A DNA stretch of 64,000 nt from SpSt-333 sp964371615 (GTDB taxonomy: Bacteria; Bacteroidota; Ignavibacteria; UBA10030; UBA8401), in the NCBI GenBank assembly GCA_964371615.1, contig CAYJMS010000001.1:248001-312000 (forward strand), read 5' to 3'. The position numbers and the translations under genes are program-made. A model generated the notes under the pieces. That model worked only from the letters and a program-made list of their open reading frames with translations. It was not told the DNA's origin and did no database searches. How positions within the stretch are numbered: the first letter of the stretch is position 1; the number at the start of each line of letters is the position of its first letter. Shown here piece by piece: positions 25,314 through 34,501 of this stretch.

Positions 25314-26344
25314 AACCGCATCCGATCTTTACTCCGCTCTCATGGTTGTACGCAGCCGTCGTCTGGATCAGAAACAGGTTGTTCGACCGCGGAGTGCTGA
25401 CAACGGCGGAAGCGGGTGTTCCCGTCATCTCTGTCGGCAATATCACCGCCGGCGGATCGGGAAAAACTCCCGTCGTGATCGAGATCGGCAGGTTTCTTTT
25501 AAGAGAAGGAAAAAAAGTAGCGGTTGTCAGCAGGGGATATGGACGGAAGACGACGGGATCGGTTGTCGTCAGCGACGGAATATCGATAGTGAGCGATGCG
25601 CAGAACGGCGGGGATGAACCGATGCAGATCGCCGCGGCGCTGTCCACGGCAATCGTCATTGTTGATGAGGACCGGGTGCGCGGTGCACGAAGAGCGGTGA
25701 AGGAATTTGGAGCGGAAGTCGTCATACTGGATGACGGATTTCAACACCGGCATCTTGCGCGATCATTGGATATCGTAGTCATGGATGCGCATCGGTCTCC
25801 GTTTAATACCAATCTGCTGCCGGCAGGATTCCGGCGCGAACCGTTATCGGAACTGAAACGGGCACACTGTGTGATTATAACAAAAGTCCGGAATGAAGAC
25901 GAAGCGGCGGCGCTGTTGAGCAATAACAAGGTTGCCGGCATACAATATGCGTATCATAGTACGTATGCTCCCGCGGCATTAAAAGATCTTACGACCGGTG
26001 CCGAGCGGCCGCTGAATGAATTGCCGGGACGCTCAATTCTTGCCGTGAGCGGCATTGCCGATCCTGAGAGTTTTCGAAGGACGATCGTGTCGATCGGCGG
26101 TCACGTGGCGGAGTTGATGTCGTTTCCTGATCATCACCGGTATGACCGAAATGATGTGGCATCGATGGTCAGTGCAATGAACAAGTTCAGTGCGGAAATC
26201 ATTCTGACAACGGAAAAAGATGCGGTGAAACTCTCTGCGTTTGCCGGTGCACTGTCCGGAGTCCCGCTGTATGCACTGGTGATGAGCGTTCAGTTCCACC
26301 GGCAGGCTGAATTTGAGGATCTCATTTTGAGGGTTGCACAATAA
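25310..26344 (+). CDS. lpxK: tetraacyldisaccharide 4'-kinase
   Basis: 344 residues, complete. The P-loop GNITAGGSGKTPVV lies near residues 44-57, followed by SRGYGRK, GGDEPMQIA, ILDDGFQHRHLARSLDIVVMD and the FPDHHRYDRNDV motif, all typical of LpxK. It phosphorylates the 4' position of the lipid A disaccharide at the inner membrane. The ATGA overlap with the DUF374 gene indicates translational coupling of lpxB, the acyltransferase and lpxK. Confidence 0.95.
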   Translation: MKPHPIFTPLSWLYAAVVWIRNRLFDRGVLTTAEAGVPVISVGNITAGGSGKTPVVIEIGRFLLREGKKVAVVSRGYGRKTTGSVVVSDGISIVSDAQNGGDEPMQIAAALSTAIVIVDEDRVRGARRAVKEFGAEVVILDDGFQHRHLARSLDIVVMDAHRSPFNTNLLPAGFRREPLSELKRAHCVIITKVRNEDEAAALLSNNKVAGIQYAYHSTYAPAALKDLTTGAERPLNELPGRSILAVSGIADPESFRRTIVSIGGHVAELMSFPDHHRYDRNDVASMVSAMNKFSAEIILTTEKDAVKLSAFAGALSGVPLYALVMSVQFHRQAEFEDLILRVAQ

Positions 26345-26354
26345 AGTGAATAAG

Positions 26355-27068
26355 ATGAAAATCGCCGTCACCCATTGCGGCAACGAACGCAAACAGACGC
26401 TCTATCTCGATTGGCTGAAGTCCGTCGAACCGACGGCAGAATATTCAACGATTTCATCGGCATCCAATCTTTCCGCGGCGGATGATTTCGGCGGCATCGT
26501 ATTGACCGGGGGCGACGATGTTGCCGCCGGGTTTTCGAAGGCGGTGCCGGCAGATCTTGTTCAGCAGCCGGATGATCGGAGAGACCGGTTTGAATTTCAA
26601 TTGATCGACACGGCGATCGCACAAAAGATTCCGTTATTCGGCATCTGCCGGGGCATGCAGGTGATCAATGTCTGTCTGGGCGGAACATTAATCGCCGATT
26701 TGCAGCACGACGGTTTCCGGAAACACGAAACGAAATCCGGCGAGCAGGAAGTCCGGCATACGATACGCGTCGAAGCCGGAACGCTGTTGGAAAAGATTGC
26801 GGAACAATCCGGCGGAGAAGTGAATTCATATCATCATCAATCGGTGAAAGAACTCGCCGACGTGCTGAAGGTGTCGTCGTATTCCGAGGACGGCGTGATA
26901 GAATCCATCGAGTGGAAAGACGGAACCGGCCGGCCGTTTCTGATGGCGGTGCAGTGGCACCCCGAACGGATGACCGGCCGCGGGAATCCGTTTTCCGGAA
27001 AGATTGCAGCGGCCTTTTTTGATGCCGTAAAAAAATTTTCATTTTCACAATATCATCATACGCAGTGA
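26355..27068 (+). CDS. class I glutamine amidotransferase-like hydrolase (gamma-glutamyl-GABA hydrolase / PuuD family)
   Basis: 237 residues from the ATG at 26355 (MKIAVTHCGNERKQTLYL). It has LTGGDDVAAGF, the nucleophile elbow FGICRGMQVINVCLGGTL and a C-terminal AVQWHPERM with the catalytic histidine and glutamate. The family (peptidase C26) cleaves gamma-glutamyl amide bonds, for example gamma-glutamyl-GABA. The gene lies 10 bp after lpxK and 51 bp before queA, with no polyamine genes nearby, so the substrate is open. Confidence 0.85.
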   Translation: MKIAVTHCGNERKQTLYLDWLKSVEPTAEYSTISSASNLSAADDFGGIVLTGGDDVAAGFSKAVPADLVQQPDDRRDRFEFQLIDTAIAQKIPLFGICRGMQVINVCLGGTLIADLQHDGFRKHETKSGEQEVRHTIRVEAGTLLEKIAEQSGGEVNSYHHQSVKELADVLKVSSYSEDGVIESIEWKDGTGRPFLMAVQWHPERMTGRGNPFSGKIAAAFFDAVKKFSFSQYHHTQ

Positions 27069-27119
27069 TGCGTTTATCAGTTCACGAATGGGCAACCATG
27101 CCCGAAAGGAATAGTGCAC

Positions 27120-28157
27120 ATGAAACTGTCCGATTATAAATATCCGGTGCCGCGAAATCTGATCGCGAAGAATCCGGCAAATCCGCGCGACCATGCCCGG
27201 CTGCTGGTGGTGAACCGCGCGGACGAGACGTTTGAAGACAGACACTTCTACGATATCGTGGAGTACTTCGAGAAAGGCGACGCGATTGTCGTCAACGAAA
27301 CCAAAGTGTTTCAGGCACGGCTGATCGGCAAGAAGGAAAAAACGAACGCCAAGATCGAGGTATTCCTGCTCCGCCAATTGAATATAGAAGAAAATATCTG
27401 GGATGTCATCGTCGATCCGGCACGGAAAGTGCGTATCGGCAACAAGATCTACTTCGACAACGGCAATCTCTGGTGCGAAGTAATCGATAATACCACGTCG
27501 CGCGGACGAACGGTGCGTTTCAACTACAGCGGAGACTTCTTCAAGGTGATCGATAAGATCGGATTGACGCCGCTGCCGAATTACATCAAACGCGAACCGA
27601 CCGCAAAAGACAAGGACGCCTACCAAACGATCTTTGCCGAAAAAGTGGGTGCCGTTGCCGCTCCCACCGCCGGACTCCACTTTACAAAGCCGCTGATTAA
27701 GAAGCTGGAAAAGAAAGGGGTCGGATTCTCTTCCGTGCTGTTGCATATCGGCCTGGGAACCTTCCGTACGGTCGAGGTCGAGGACCTGACCAAGCATAAA
27801 ATGGACTCGGAATATTTTGAAGTGAACGATCACTCGGTGAAGGTGGTGAACAAAGCAATCGACGGCCGGAAAAAGGTTTGTGTCGTCGGCACCAGCGCCA
27901 CGCGCGCGGTGGAATCGGCCGTGACGACCGACGGGCATCTGAAAGTGATGCGCGGCTGGACGGACAAATTCATTTTCCCGCCGTACGATTTCAAGATTGC
28001 GGACCGCTTGATTACGAATTTTCACATGCCGGAATCGACGTTGCTGATGCTGGTTGCCGCATTTGCCGGACACGAACTGACGATGCGGGCATATAAACAT
28101 GCCATTAAAAAAGGGTATCGCTTCTATAGTTACGGCGACGCCATGTTGATCATTTAA
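27120..28157 (+). CDS. queA: S-adenosylmethionine:tRNA ribosyltransferase-isomerase
   Basis: 345 residues. The ATG at 27120 is preferred over the GTG two codons earlier because AAAGGA is then correctly spaced. QueA signatures include KLSDYKYPVPRNLIAKNPA, ARLLVVNR, GDAIVVNETKVFQARL, GAVAAPTAGLHFT, the LLHIGLGTFRTVEVEDL segment and NFHMPESTLLMLVAAFAG. It transfers and rearranges the ribosyl group of SAM onto preQ1-tRNA to make epoxyqueuosine. It is an isolated queuosine gene within the run. Confidence 0.96.
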   Translation: MKLSDYKYPVPRNLIAKNPANPRDHARLLVVNRADETFEDRHFYDIVEYFEKGDAIVVNETKVFQARLIGKKEKTNAKIEVFLLRQLNIEENIWDVIVDPARKVRIGNKIYFDNGNLWCEVIDNTTSRGRTVRFNYSGDFFKVIDKIGLTPLPNYIKREPTAKDKDAYQTIFAEKVGAVAAPTAGLHFTKPLIKKLEKKGVGFSSVLLHIGLGTFRTVEVEDLTKHKMDSEYFEVNDHSVKVVNKAIDGRKKVCVVGTSATRAVESAVTTDGHLKVMRGWTDKFIFPPYDFKIADRLITNFHMPESTLLMLVAAFAGHELTMRAYKHAIKKGYRFYSYGDAMLII

Positions 28158-28164
28158 GGACAGT

Positions 28165-30027
28165 ATGGACTCCTTTTTGAGTGAACGGTTCTTCATCACC
28201 CTGGTCATCAATCTTTCGTTGATCGGTATCTTCGGATTTCTGATGACCCGAAAGAATCTCCTGGGATATTTATCCCAGGGGAAATGGTGGCTGACGTGGC
28301 TCTCCATTGCCGTCATTACTTTGATGGACGAGTTAACATCGATATTTTATGCGCCGAGCGAAGCGTTCAGGGTGATTGGGACAAACGCGATTGCATTTCT
28401 AATCATTACATCGATTTTTATTCGGGTGATATCCCAGCGAATGGTGGAGATCGCGGAAATCCTTGAGCATCATAGTATAAAGGGAGGAGGGGTATACTCG
28501 TTTTCGTACCTCGTTCTCGGACCTTCGATGTCGTTTATCGCCGTGGCGTCAATCCTGGTCACCTATATTCTGACTGCCAGCATCTCAACGGTGAGTGCCG
28601 TCGAAAACGGTATGGCGTTCATCGAATTGTCGGCTACCGGCAAATTTATTTTTCAAATGGGGATCATTTGGTTTGTCGCGTTCGTGAATATTCTCGGCAT
28701 TAAAGAAAATGCCAAGATGACATTTGGTATTTTCGTCGTGGCGGCAATCATCCTTATCAATCTGCTTGCCTCCGGTGTCATGAATATGGACGGACACAAT
28801 TGGGAAACGGTGGGAGAAAGTTTTGCCAATCTTGCTGTCGGATTGGAGTATGGCAGTGTTTTCAACTCGTTCTTTTTTATGGTCATCGGCGTTTCCAGCT
28901 GTATCCTGGCATATTCGGGGATAGAATCGGTCGTCCAAACGGCCAGCCTGGTGAAATCGTGGAAGGATGTCGGGAATGCATACTTGTTTCTTGCCGTGAC
29001 GACAGGAATATTTACTCCGATTCTTGCGATGGTGGTGCTCTCGTCGGATATAAATGTTCTGGATCACGAGACCGACCTGATTACCCAATTTGCAAAAATG
29101 GTGGGCGGCATCGAATTCGGCTACATCGTCGGCATATTGGCGACGATCCTGTTGATGATGGCGGTGAACACCGCATATATCGCGTCGAGCGAACTAATGG
29201 AACGGGTGGCGCACCGGTACGGCTTTCATTGGATCGTTCAAACCAACAAACGGCAGTCGCTCTATCGCATCCATATTGCCAACGGATTGTTCTATTCCTT
29301 TATCGTGTTCATTACCGACGGCAGCCAGAAACAACTGGCAGAGATGTACGCACTCGGCTTGCTGGCAAGTTTTGCCATTAATATCGGCAGTTTGCTGATC
29401 TACCGATATTCCAAAGGGACCAATGAGAGCCGGGCGTATAATACCTCGAGGCTGGGAACACTGGTGATCTTTGTCTTTCTTCTGAGCTGTTTCGCTTATC
29501 TGGCGTACAATAAGCCGTATGGCACATTGATGTGGTCCTGCACAACGGCGGTCTTCTTATTCATCGGTTTGCGGGTAGCATCGAAAAGAGCACCGGAGAT
29601 TAAGGAGATTAAACAGACGGATCAGCCGCTCAATATGATCTTTTATCTGGCAGAATCCGAAGCCGAGCACTTAAACGTCTACTTCCGCCGGCCGAAGGAA
29701 CACGGCCCGCAAATCGGAGATAATTCCTCCGCCTTTATCAGCCTGTATCATCCCCGGCAGGGAATCCCTGAAAAAGTGGCGCCGAATCATTTCCGGTTCG
29801 CCAACCAGAGCCAGTCGATTTACCAGGGGATGATAGAGATATTGTATGCGCTGGATTATGAACTGCCGCATAAGAAAATCACGGTGCATATGGGATGGCC
29901 GACATCGTCGTGGATCGACCGGTTGTCCATCGGCGTTATGGTCCTGAGCATCATGCACCTGCCCAAAGTATTTCCGCGGTTCAATTTTGTGATCGAATAC
30001 TTCGGCAAAGAGAAGGGACCGTCGTAG
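28165..30027 (+). CDS. APC-superfamily amino acid permease with C-terminal soluble extension
   Basis: 620 residues with about 12 membrane segments (first near residues 10-30). An early GGGVYSFSYLVLGP segment matches the conserved helix 2 region of amino acid/polyamine/organocation transporters, and GYIVGILATILLMM and LYRIHIANGLFY follow. The last ~130 residues (from about residue 490) are hydrophilic, starting near RAPEIKEIKQTD and ending with an LPKVFPRFNFVIEYFG tail, which is not part of a basic APC core. It starts seven bases after queA. Substrate unknown. Confidence 0.78.
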   Translation: MDSFLSERFFITLVINLSLIGIFGFLMTRKNLLGYLSQGKWWLTWLSIAVITLMDELTSIFYAPSEAFRVIGTNAIAFLIITSIFIRVISQRMVEIAEILEHHSIKGGGVYSFSYLVLGPSMSFIAVASILVTYILTASISTVSAVENGMAFIELSATGKFIFQMGIIWFVAFVNILGIKENAKMTFGIFVVAAIILINLLASGVMNMDGHNWETVGESFANLAVGLEYGSVFNSFFFMVIGVSSCILAYSGIESVVQTASLVKSWKDVGNAYLFLAVTTGIFTPILAMVVLSSDINVLDHETDLITQFAKMVGGIEFGYIVGILATILLMMAVNTAYIASSELMERVAHRYGFHWIVQTNKRQSLYRIHIANGLFYSFIVFITDGSQKQLAEMYALGLLASFAINIGSLLIYRYSKGTNESRAYNTSRLGTLVIFVFLLSCFAYLAYNKPYGTLMWSCTTAVFLFIGLRVASKRAPEIKEIKQTDQPLNMIFYLAESEAEHLNVYFRRPKEHGPQIGDNSSAFISLYHPRQGIPEKVAPNHFRFANQSQSIYQGMIEILYALDYELPHKKITVHMGWPTSSWIDRLSIGVMVLSIMHLPKVFPRFNFVIEYFGKEKGPS

Positions 30028-30029
30028 CC

Positions 30030-30719
30030 ATGGGGGTCAGCGTTATTATACCGGCGGCGGGATTCGGCGAACGAATGGGGGCGACCATCGGAAAACAATT
30101 TTTGCTGCTCGGCGGCAAGCCGATTCTCGTCCATACGATCGAACGATTTCAACACTGCGACATGGTCGATGAGATTATCGTCTCAACCCAGCGCTCTTCG
30201 TTCTCTCTTATTGAAGAGATCAAGAAGCAGTATGCTCTTTCAAAGTTGCGTCCCCCGGTTGAAGGGGGACAACGCCGCCAGGATTCCATTGCCAACGCTC
30301 TTCAAGCAATCGACACACAATCAGAGATTATTGTAGTTCATGACGCTGTCCGTCCGTTCGTCCACAGCAAAGAGATCACCCAATCCATTGAGACGGCAAA
30401 ATATTTCGGAGCATCAATTGTTGCGGTGCGCGCAAAGGATACCATGAAACAGGCTTCCACCGACGGCCGTGTCGAAAAAACATTGAATCGTTCTTCGCTC
30501 TGGAGCGTGCAGACACCGCAGACGTTCAAACGGCAGATATTGCTCGATGCGTATGCCAATGCAGAGAAATTCAACATCACGGCAACCGACGATTCGTTTC
30601 TCGTTGAACAACTGGGAATTTCGCCGATAATCGTCGAAGGAAGCTACGAAAATATAAAAATTACCACTCCCGACGACCTGCTCCTTGCGGAAATGCTGTC
30701 CAAGCGATTTATCTCTTAA
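30030..30719 (+). CDS. ispD: 2-C-methyl-D-erythritol 4-phosphate cytidylyltransferase
   Basis: 229 residues from the ATG at 30030, two bases after the permease stop. It has the nucleotidyltransferase loop IIPAAGFGERMGATIGKQF, GGQRRQDSIANAL, VVHDAVRPFV and a C-terminal ATDDSFLVEQLG...TTPDDLLLAE region, all standard for IspD. It makes CDP-methylerythritol in the non-mevalonate isoprenoid pathway. ispF, often adjacent or fused, is absent here. Confidence 0.95.
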   Translation: MGVSVIIPAAGFGERMGATIGKQFLLLGGKPILVHTIERFQHCDMVDEIIVSTQRSSFSLIEEIKKQYALSKLRPPVEGGQRRQDSIANALQAIDTQSEIIVVHDAVRPFVHSKEITQSIETAKYFGASIVAVRAKDTMKQASTDGRVEKTLNRSSLWSVQTPQTFKRQILLDAYANAEKFNITATDDSFLVEQLGISPIIVEGSYENIKITTPDDLLLAEMLSKRFIS

Positions 30720-30805
30720 AATAGATTAATGGGTATTCACTTGCATCTGACCGTGCGTTTTTGTTATTTTTTAGTATTATAATAGATTTTGGGGAAAACG
30801 ATTTC

Positions 30806-31489
30806 ATGGAAAATCTCGCGTTAGTATTTTTAATCAGCTACGTCATCGGTTCGATTCCTACCAGCATCATCGCAACCAAACTCTCCAAAGCCGGCGATAT
30901 CCGGAAATTTGGAAGCGGCAATGCCGGCGGTACGAATGTTCTCCGCATGCTTGGATGGAAAATCGGGCTTGCCGTGATCCTGTTCGACCTCTTTAAAGGC
31001 GTGATTGCTTCTTATTACGTCCCGCAGATTTTCTGGGATCCGAATCCGCTGCCGTTCCATAATGCAACGCCGTTTGCCGATTATACCGTGGTGCAGATTA
31101 TCTGCGGGATCGGTGCGGTGTCCGGTCATATCTGGACGCTGTTTGCCGGCTTCAAGGGCGGGAAGGGAGTTGCCACAGGCGCAGGAATGGTGCTGGGCCT
31201 TGCACCGGTAGAATTTGCAGTTGCGATGACCGTTTTTGCACTGGTGTTCCTTGCTTCCCGGTATGTATCGCTCGGATCGATCTCCGCAGCGCTGGCGATT
31301 CCTGTCACTATGTTCCTCCGCGAAAATGTTTTTTTGGTCGATATCCGCGGATATCATACACTGGTCTACTTTGCCATCGGCGTCTCATTGCTCATCGTTT
31401 TTACCCATCGCGAAAATATCAAACGTCTGCTTGCCGGAACCGAAAGCAAGCTCACCCATTTCAAAGGGGCAAAAAAGACGCAGTCTTAA
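30806..31489 (+). CDS. plsY: glycerol-3-phosphate acyltransferase PlsY
   Basis: 227 residues from the ATG at 30806, after an 86-bp gap that probably holds a promoter (TTTGTTATTTTTTAGTATTA region at 30762-30781). Multi-spanning with PlsY motifs: GSIPTSIIATKL, GSGNAGGTNVLRMLG, FKGGKGVATGAG and a final THRENIKRLLAGTE. It uses acyl-phosphate to acylate glycerol-3-phosphate, the first committed step of phospholipid synthesis. It is paired with gpsA, which makes its substrate. Confidence 0.95.
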   Translation: MENLALVFLISYVIGSIPTSIIATKLSKAGDIRKFGSGNAGGTNVLRMLGWKIGLAVILFDLFKGVIASYYVPQIFWDPNPLPFHNATPFADYTVVQIICGIGAVSGHIWTLFAGFKGGKGVATGAGMVLGLAPVEFAVAMTVFALVFLASRYVSLGSISAALAIPVTMFLRENVFLVDIRGYHTLVYFAIGVSLLIVFTHRENIKRLLAGTESKLTHFKGAKKTQS

Positions 31490-31510
31490 CGTCATCCGAA
31501 GGTGTTCTCT

Positions 31511-32509
31511 ATGCGAATTTCAGTACTTGGCGCCGGGAGCTGGGGAACAACACTTGCCATTCTTCTTTGCGAAAACTTCCGTGATGTCACGCTCTGGAGT
31601 TATCGCGCCGATCAGGCGGAAGAGATGCGCGACCTGCACACCAATAAGGATTATCTGCCGGGAACAACGCTCCCTCCTCAACTCAAAATTTCAAACGATA
31701 TACAGGAAGCGGCATGGCGCAAAGACGTCATCGTTGCCGCCGTCCCCTCTCAATTTCTTCGGAACATCTTAAAAGATATCGCTCAGTTCGATCTTTCCGA
31801 CACGATCATTGTCAACGTTGCCAAAGGAATCGAGAATTCTTCGCTCATGACCATGTCCGAAGTAATGCTGGATATCCTGGAGCATGAGAAAAGATCCAAT
31901 GTCGCCATCCTTTCCGGTCCCAGCCACGCCGAAGAGGTTGTGAAGAAGATCCCGACCGCCGTGGTCTCGGCGTCATTCAGCGCGCGGACGGCGAAGATCG
32001 TCGCCAATATCTTCAGCACAAAATATTTTCGCGTCTATGTCTCGGACGACATCCGCGGTGTGGAATTGGGCGGCGCATTGAAGAATGTCATCGCCATCGG
32101 TGCGGGCGTTGTGGACGGTGCCGGATTTGGCGACAACACAAAGGCCGCCATCATCACCCGCGGCATTGCTGAAATGACCCGTCTTGGCGATAAGATGGGA
32201 GCGCTGCCGAGGACATTCTCCGGACTCTCCGGCGTCGGCGATCTTATTGTCACCTGCATGAGCCGGCACAGCCGGAACAGGTATGTCGGCGAGCAATTGG
32301 GCAAAGGAAGAAAGTTGAATGCCATTCTGGATGAAATGGTGATGATTGCCGAAGGGGTCGCCACGGCGCGATCCGTTGTCGATCTCGCAAAACGACATCA
32401 TGCCGAAATGGCGATCTTTCAGGAAGTATTCAATATTATGTACGAAGGGAAGGAACCGCATCAGGCAACCGAAGACCTGATGACACGGAGCATCAAAGGA
32501 GAACATTGA
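31511..32509 (+). CDS. gpsA: glycerol-3-phosphate dehydrogenase [NAD(P)+]
   Basis: 332 residues from the ATG at 31511, preceded by CCGAAGG. It opens with the nucleotide-binding fold VLGAGSWGTTLA and has AVPSQFLRNIL, NVAKGIENSS, LSGPSHAEEVVKKIPTAVV, the catalytic lysine in LGGALKNVIAIGAGV, and LSGVGDLIVTC. It reduces dihydroxyacetone phosphate to sn-glycerol-3-phosphate, directly feeding PlsY encoded just upstream. Confidence 0.96.
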   Translation: MRISVLGAGSWGTTLAILLCENFRDVTLWSYRADQAEEMRDLHTNKDYLPGTTLPPQLKISNDIQEAAWRKDVIVAAVPSQFLRNILKDIAQFDLSDTIIVNVAKGIENSSLMTMSEVMLDILEHEKRSNVAILSGPSHAEEVVKKIPTAVVSASFSARTAKIVANIFSTKYFRVYVSDDIRGVELGGALKNVIAIGAGVVDGAGFGDNTKAAIITRGIAEMTRLGDKMGALPRTFSGLSGVGDLIVTCMSRHSRNRYVGEQLGKGRKLNAILDEMVMIAEGVATARSVVDLAKRHHAEMAIFQEVFNIMYEGKEPHQATEDLMTRSIKGEH

Positions 32510-32552
32510 TTTCTCATCGATTCCAATTCATTATTCCATTCTATAGTATATT

Positions 32553-34208
32553 ATGAAAAAATTACTCGCTTTATTCCTCATGCCGCTTTTCTCATTCTCA
32601 CAGCAGTGGGCCGATGCGGTCTTCACCAACGGAAAAATCTGGACGGTCGATCAGCAAAAACCGGAAGCGGAAGCGGTAGCGGTTGTCGGCGGAAGAATCG
32701 TTGCGGTCGGAACGTCCAAAGAAATGAAGAAATTTGTCGGTAAAGGTACCGCCGTGATCGATCTGAAGAAAAAAAGGATGCTGCCGGGGTTCATTGACAA
32801 TCACACCCATTTTATGAGCGGCGGATTCCAGTTGCAGAATGTCGATCTCCGGTTCGCAAAAGATGAAAAAGAATTTGCACAGATCATCAAGAAGAGGGCA
32901 GAGGAGCGACCGGGCAAATGGATTACCGGCGGTGATTGGGACCATGATCTCTGGAAAAGCGGCACTCTGCCGGCAAAAGAGATGGTGGATGCATACACTC
33001 CAAATACTCCCGTTATGGTCAACCGGTACGACGGCCATATGGCGCTGGCGAACAGTTATGCGTTGAAACTCGCCGGCATTACGAAAGACACACCCGATCC
33101 GCCGGGCGGCACGATCGTCCGCGATCCGGTATCCGGAGAACCGACCGGATTGCTGAAGGATGAAGCGATGGGTCCGGTATACGCAAAGATCCCATCTTCG
33201 ACCGACGACGAATTGCTGAACGCCGCCCGTCTGGCGCTGGCGGAGGCACGGAAGTACGGCGTGACATCGATACAGGACATGGCGTACTCCAACGGAGACA
33301 GGGATATCAAGACATACGTCGAACTGAACCGACGCGGTGAATTGACGTCGCGGATGAATTGTGTTTCCTTTATCACCGATTGGCGTCACCTCTCACGCAG
33401 CGGCGTGCAGTCGATGTTCGGCGATGAAATGGTGCGGATCGGCGCGCTGAAAGCGTTCATCGACGGCTCGCTCGGTTCGACCACAGCGCTCTTTTTCGAT
33501 CCGTATGTTTCCGATCCCTCCACACGGGGCCTGCCGATGGATGTCGTAACCGACGGACGACTCGAACAATGGGCGACCAGCGCGGACAGCGCACGCCTGC
33601 AGCTCCGCGTTCATGCAATCGGGGACAGCGCCAACAGCCTGCTGCTGGATATGTTCGAACGGATCATCAACAAAAACCCGGCGTGGGACCGTCGCTTCCG
33701 GATCGAGCATGCGCAGCATATTCATCCGAAAGATTTCAAGCGGTTCGCCGATCTCGGTGTCATCGCCTCGGTGCAGCCGTACCATGCCATCGACGACGGA
33801 CGGTGGGCGATAAAGCGGATCGGCCATGAACGCTGCAAGACTACCTATCCGTTCAGAAGTTTTCTCGACAACGGCGTAACAATGTGCTTCGGCAGCGACT
33901 GGACAGTCGCACCGATCAATCCGCTGCTGGGAATCTATGCCGCAACAACCCGGCAAACGACCGACGGCGCAAATCCCGGCGGCTGGTACCCCGATCAAAA
34001 GATCTCCGTAAAAGAAGCGATTGAATGCTATACGGTAAAAAATGCATATGCGGCTTTTGAAGAGCATGAGAAAGGGAGCATCACGGCGGGAAAACTTGCC
34101 GATTTTGTTGTGCTGGAGGAAGATATTCTCACCATCGATCCGGTGAAGATCGAAAAACTACAGGTGGCGATGACGGTGCTTGGCGGTAAAATTGTATACA
34201 GGAAATAA
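32553..34208 (+). CDS. exported YtcJ-like metal-dependent amidohydrolase
   Basis: 551 residues with an N-terminal signal sequence (MKKLLALFLMPLFSFSQQ). Amidohydrolase-family features: the metal-binding motif FIDNHTHFMSGG near residues 84-95, IEHAQHIHPKD, the long lid domain, and the terminal metal-ligand region CFGSDWTVAPINPLLGIY. A conserved C-terminal urease-like beta-sandwich ends GKLADFVVLEEDIL. YtcJ-type enzymes hydrolyse N-acylated or cyclic amide substrates; the physiological one is unknown. Its predicted export is notable. Confidence 0.85.
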   Translation: MKKLLALFLMPLFSFSQQWADAVFTNGKIWTVDQQKPEAEAVAVVGGRIVAVGTSKEMKKFVGKGTAVIDLKKKRMLPGFIDNHTHFMSGGFQLQNVDLRFAKDEKEFAQIIKKRAEERPGKWITGGDWDHDLWKSGTLPAKEMVDAYTPNTPVMVNRYDGHMALANSYALKLAGITKDTPDPPGGTIVRDPVSGEPTGLLKDEAMGPVYAKIPSSTDDELLNAARLALAEARKYGVTSIQDMAYSNGDRDIKTYVELNRRGELTSRMNCVSFITDWRHLSRSGVQSMFGDEMVRIGALKAFIDGSLGSTTALFFDPYVSDPSTRGLPMDVVTDGRLEQWATSADSARLQLRVHAIGDSANSLLLDMFERIINKNPAWDRRFRIEHAQHIHPKDFKRFADLGVIASVQPYHAIDDGRWAIKRIGHERCKTTYPFRSFLDNGVTMCFGSDWTVAPINPLLGIYAATTRQTTDGANPGGWYPDQKISVKEAIECYTVKNAYAAFEEHEKGSITAGKLADFVVLEEDILTIDPVKIEKLQVAMTVLGGKIVYRK

Positions 34209-34501
34209 TTGAACCGTAAAGTCGCTAAGACGCAAAGATAAAAATGAGGCGCGTCCCGAAAATTCGGGACGCGCTTTACTTTTTAAATGATGTTTAACCG
34301 AGATTGCTTCGCTCATAAAAAATATTCGCTCGCAATGACTATCCATTTAAGAGATTGAAAACATCATCCTTTTGCTTCTTTGCGTTTTTTGCGGTGTATA
34401 TGAGATAAATGATACCTGATACCAGAATTCTGTATTCTGTCTTCAGTATTTTGTCTTCTGTTCACTTCGCGTCTCCGCGTCTTTGCGGTGAAGAATCCTC
34501 A
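34209..34501. repeat. gene-free repeat cluster between amidohydrolase and tonB-like gene
   Basis: This 293-bp stretch has no gene. Besides the terminator it holds degenerate TAAGACGCAAAG-type units (34212-34240), an element with outer arms ATGATGTTT (34287-34295) and AAACATCAT (34359-34367) enclosing AGATTGCTTCGCTC and GCTCGCAATGAC, a TTTGCTTCTTTGCG array (34371-34396), a TTCTGTATTCTGTC 14-bp array (34427-34462) and a CGCGTCTCCGCGTCTTTGCG array (34467-34490). The GCTCGCAATGAC core is shared with the element at 48.0-48.2 kb. Confidence 0.7.
34249..34284 (+). terminator. terminator after the amidohydrolase gene
   Basis: A perfect 12-bp stem, GCGCGTCCCGAA (34249-34260) with TTCGGGACGCGC (34263-34274), followed by TTTACTTTTT. 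The apparent loop is only two bases, so the top pairs probably open. It lies 41 bp after the stop codon. Confidence 0.8.
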
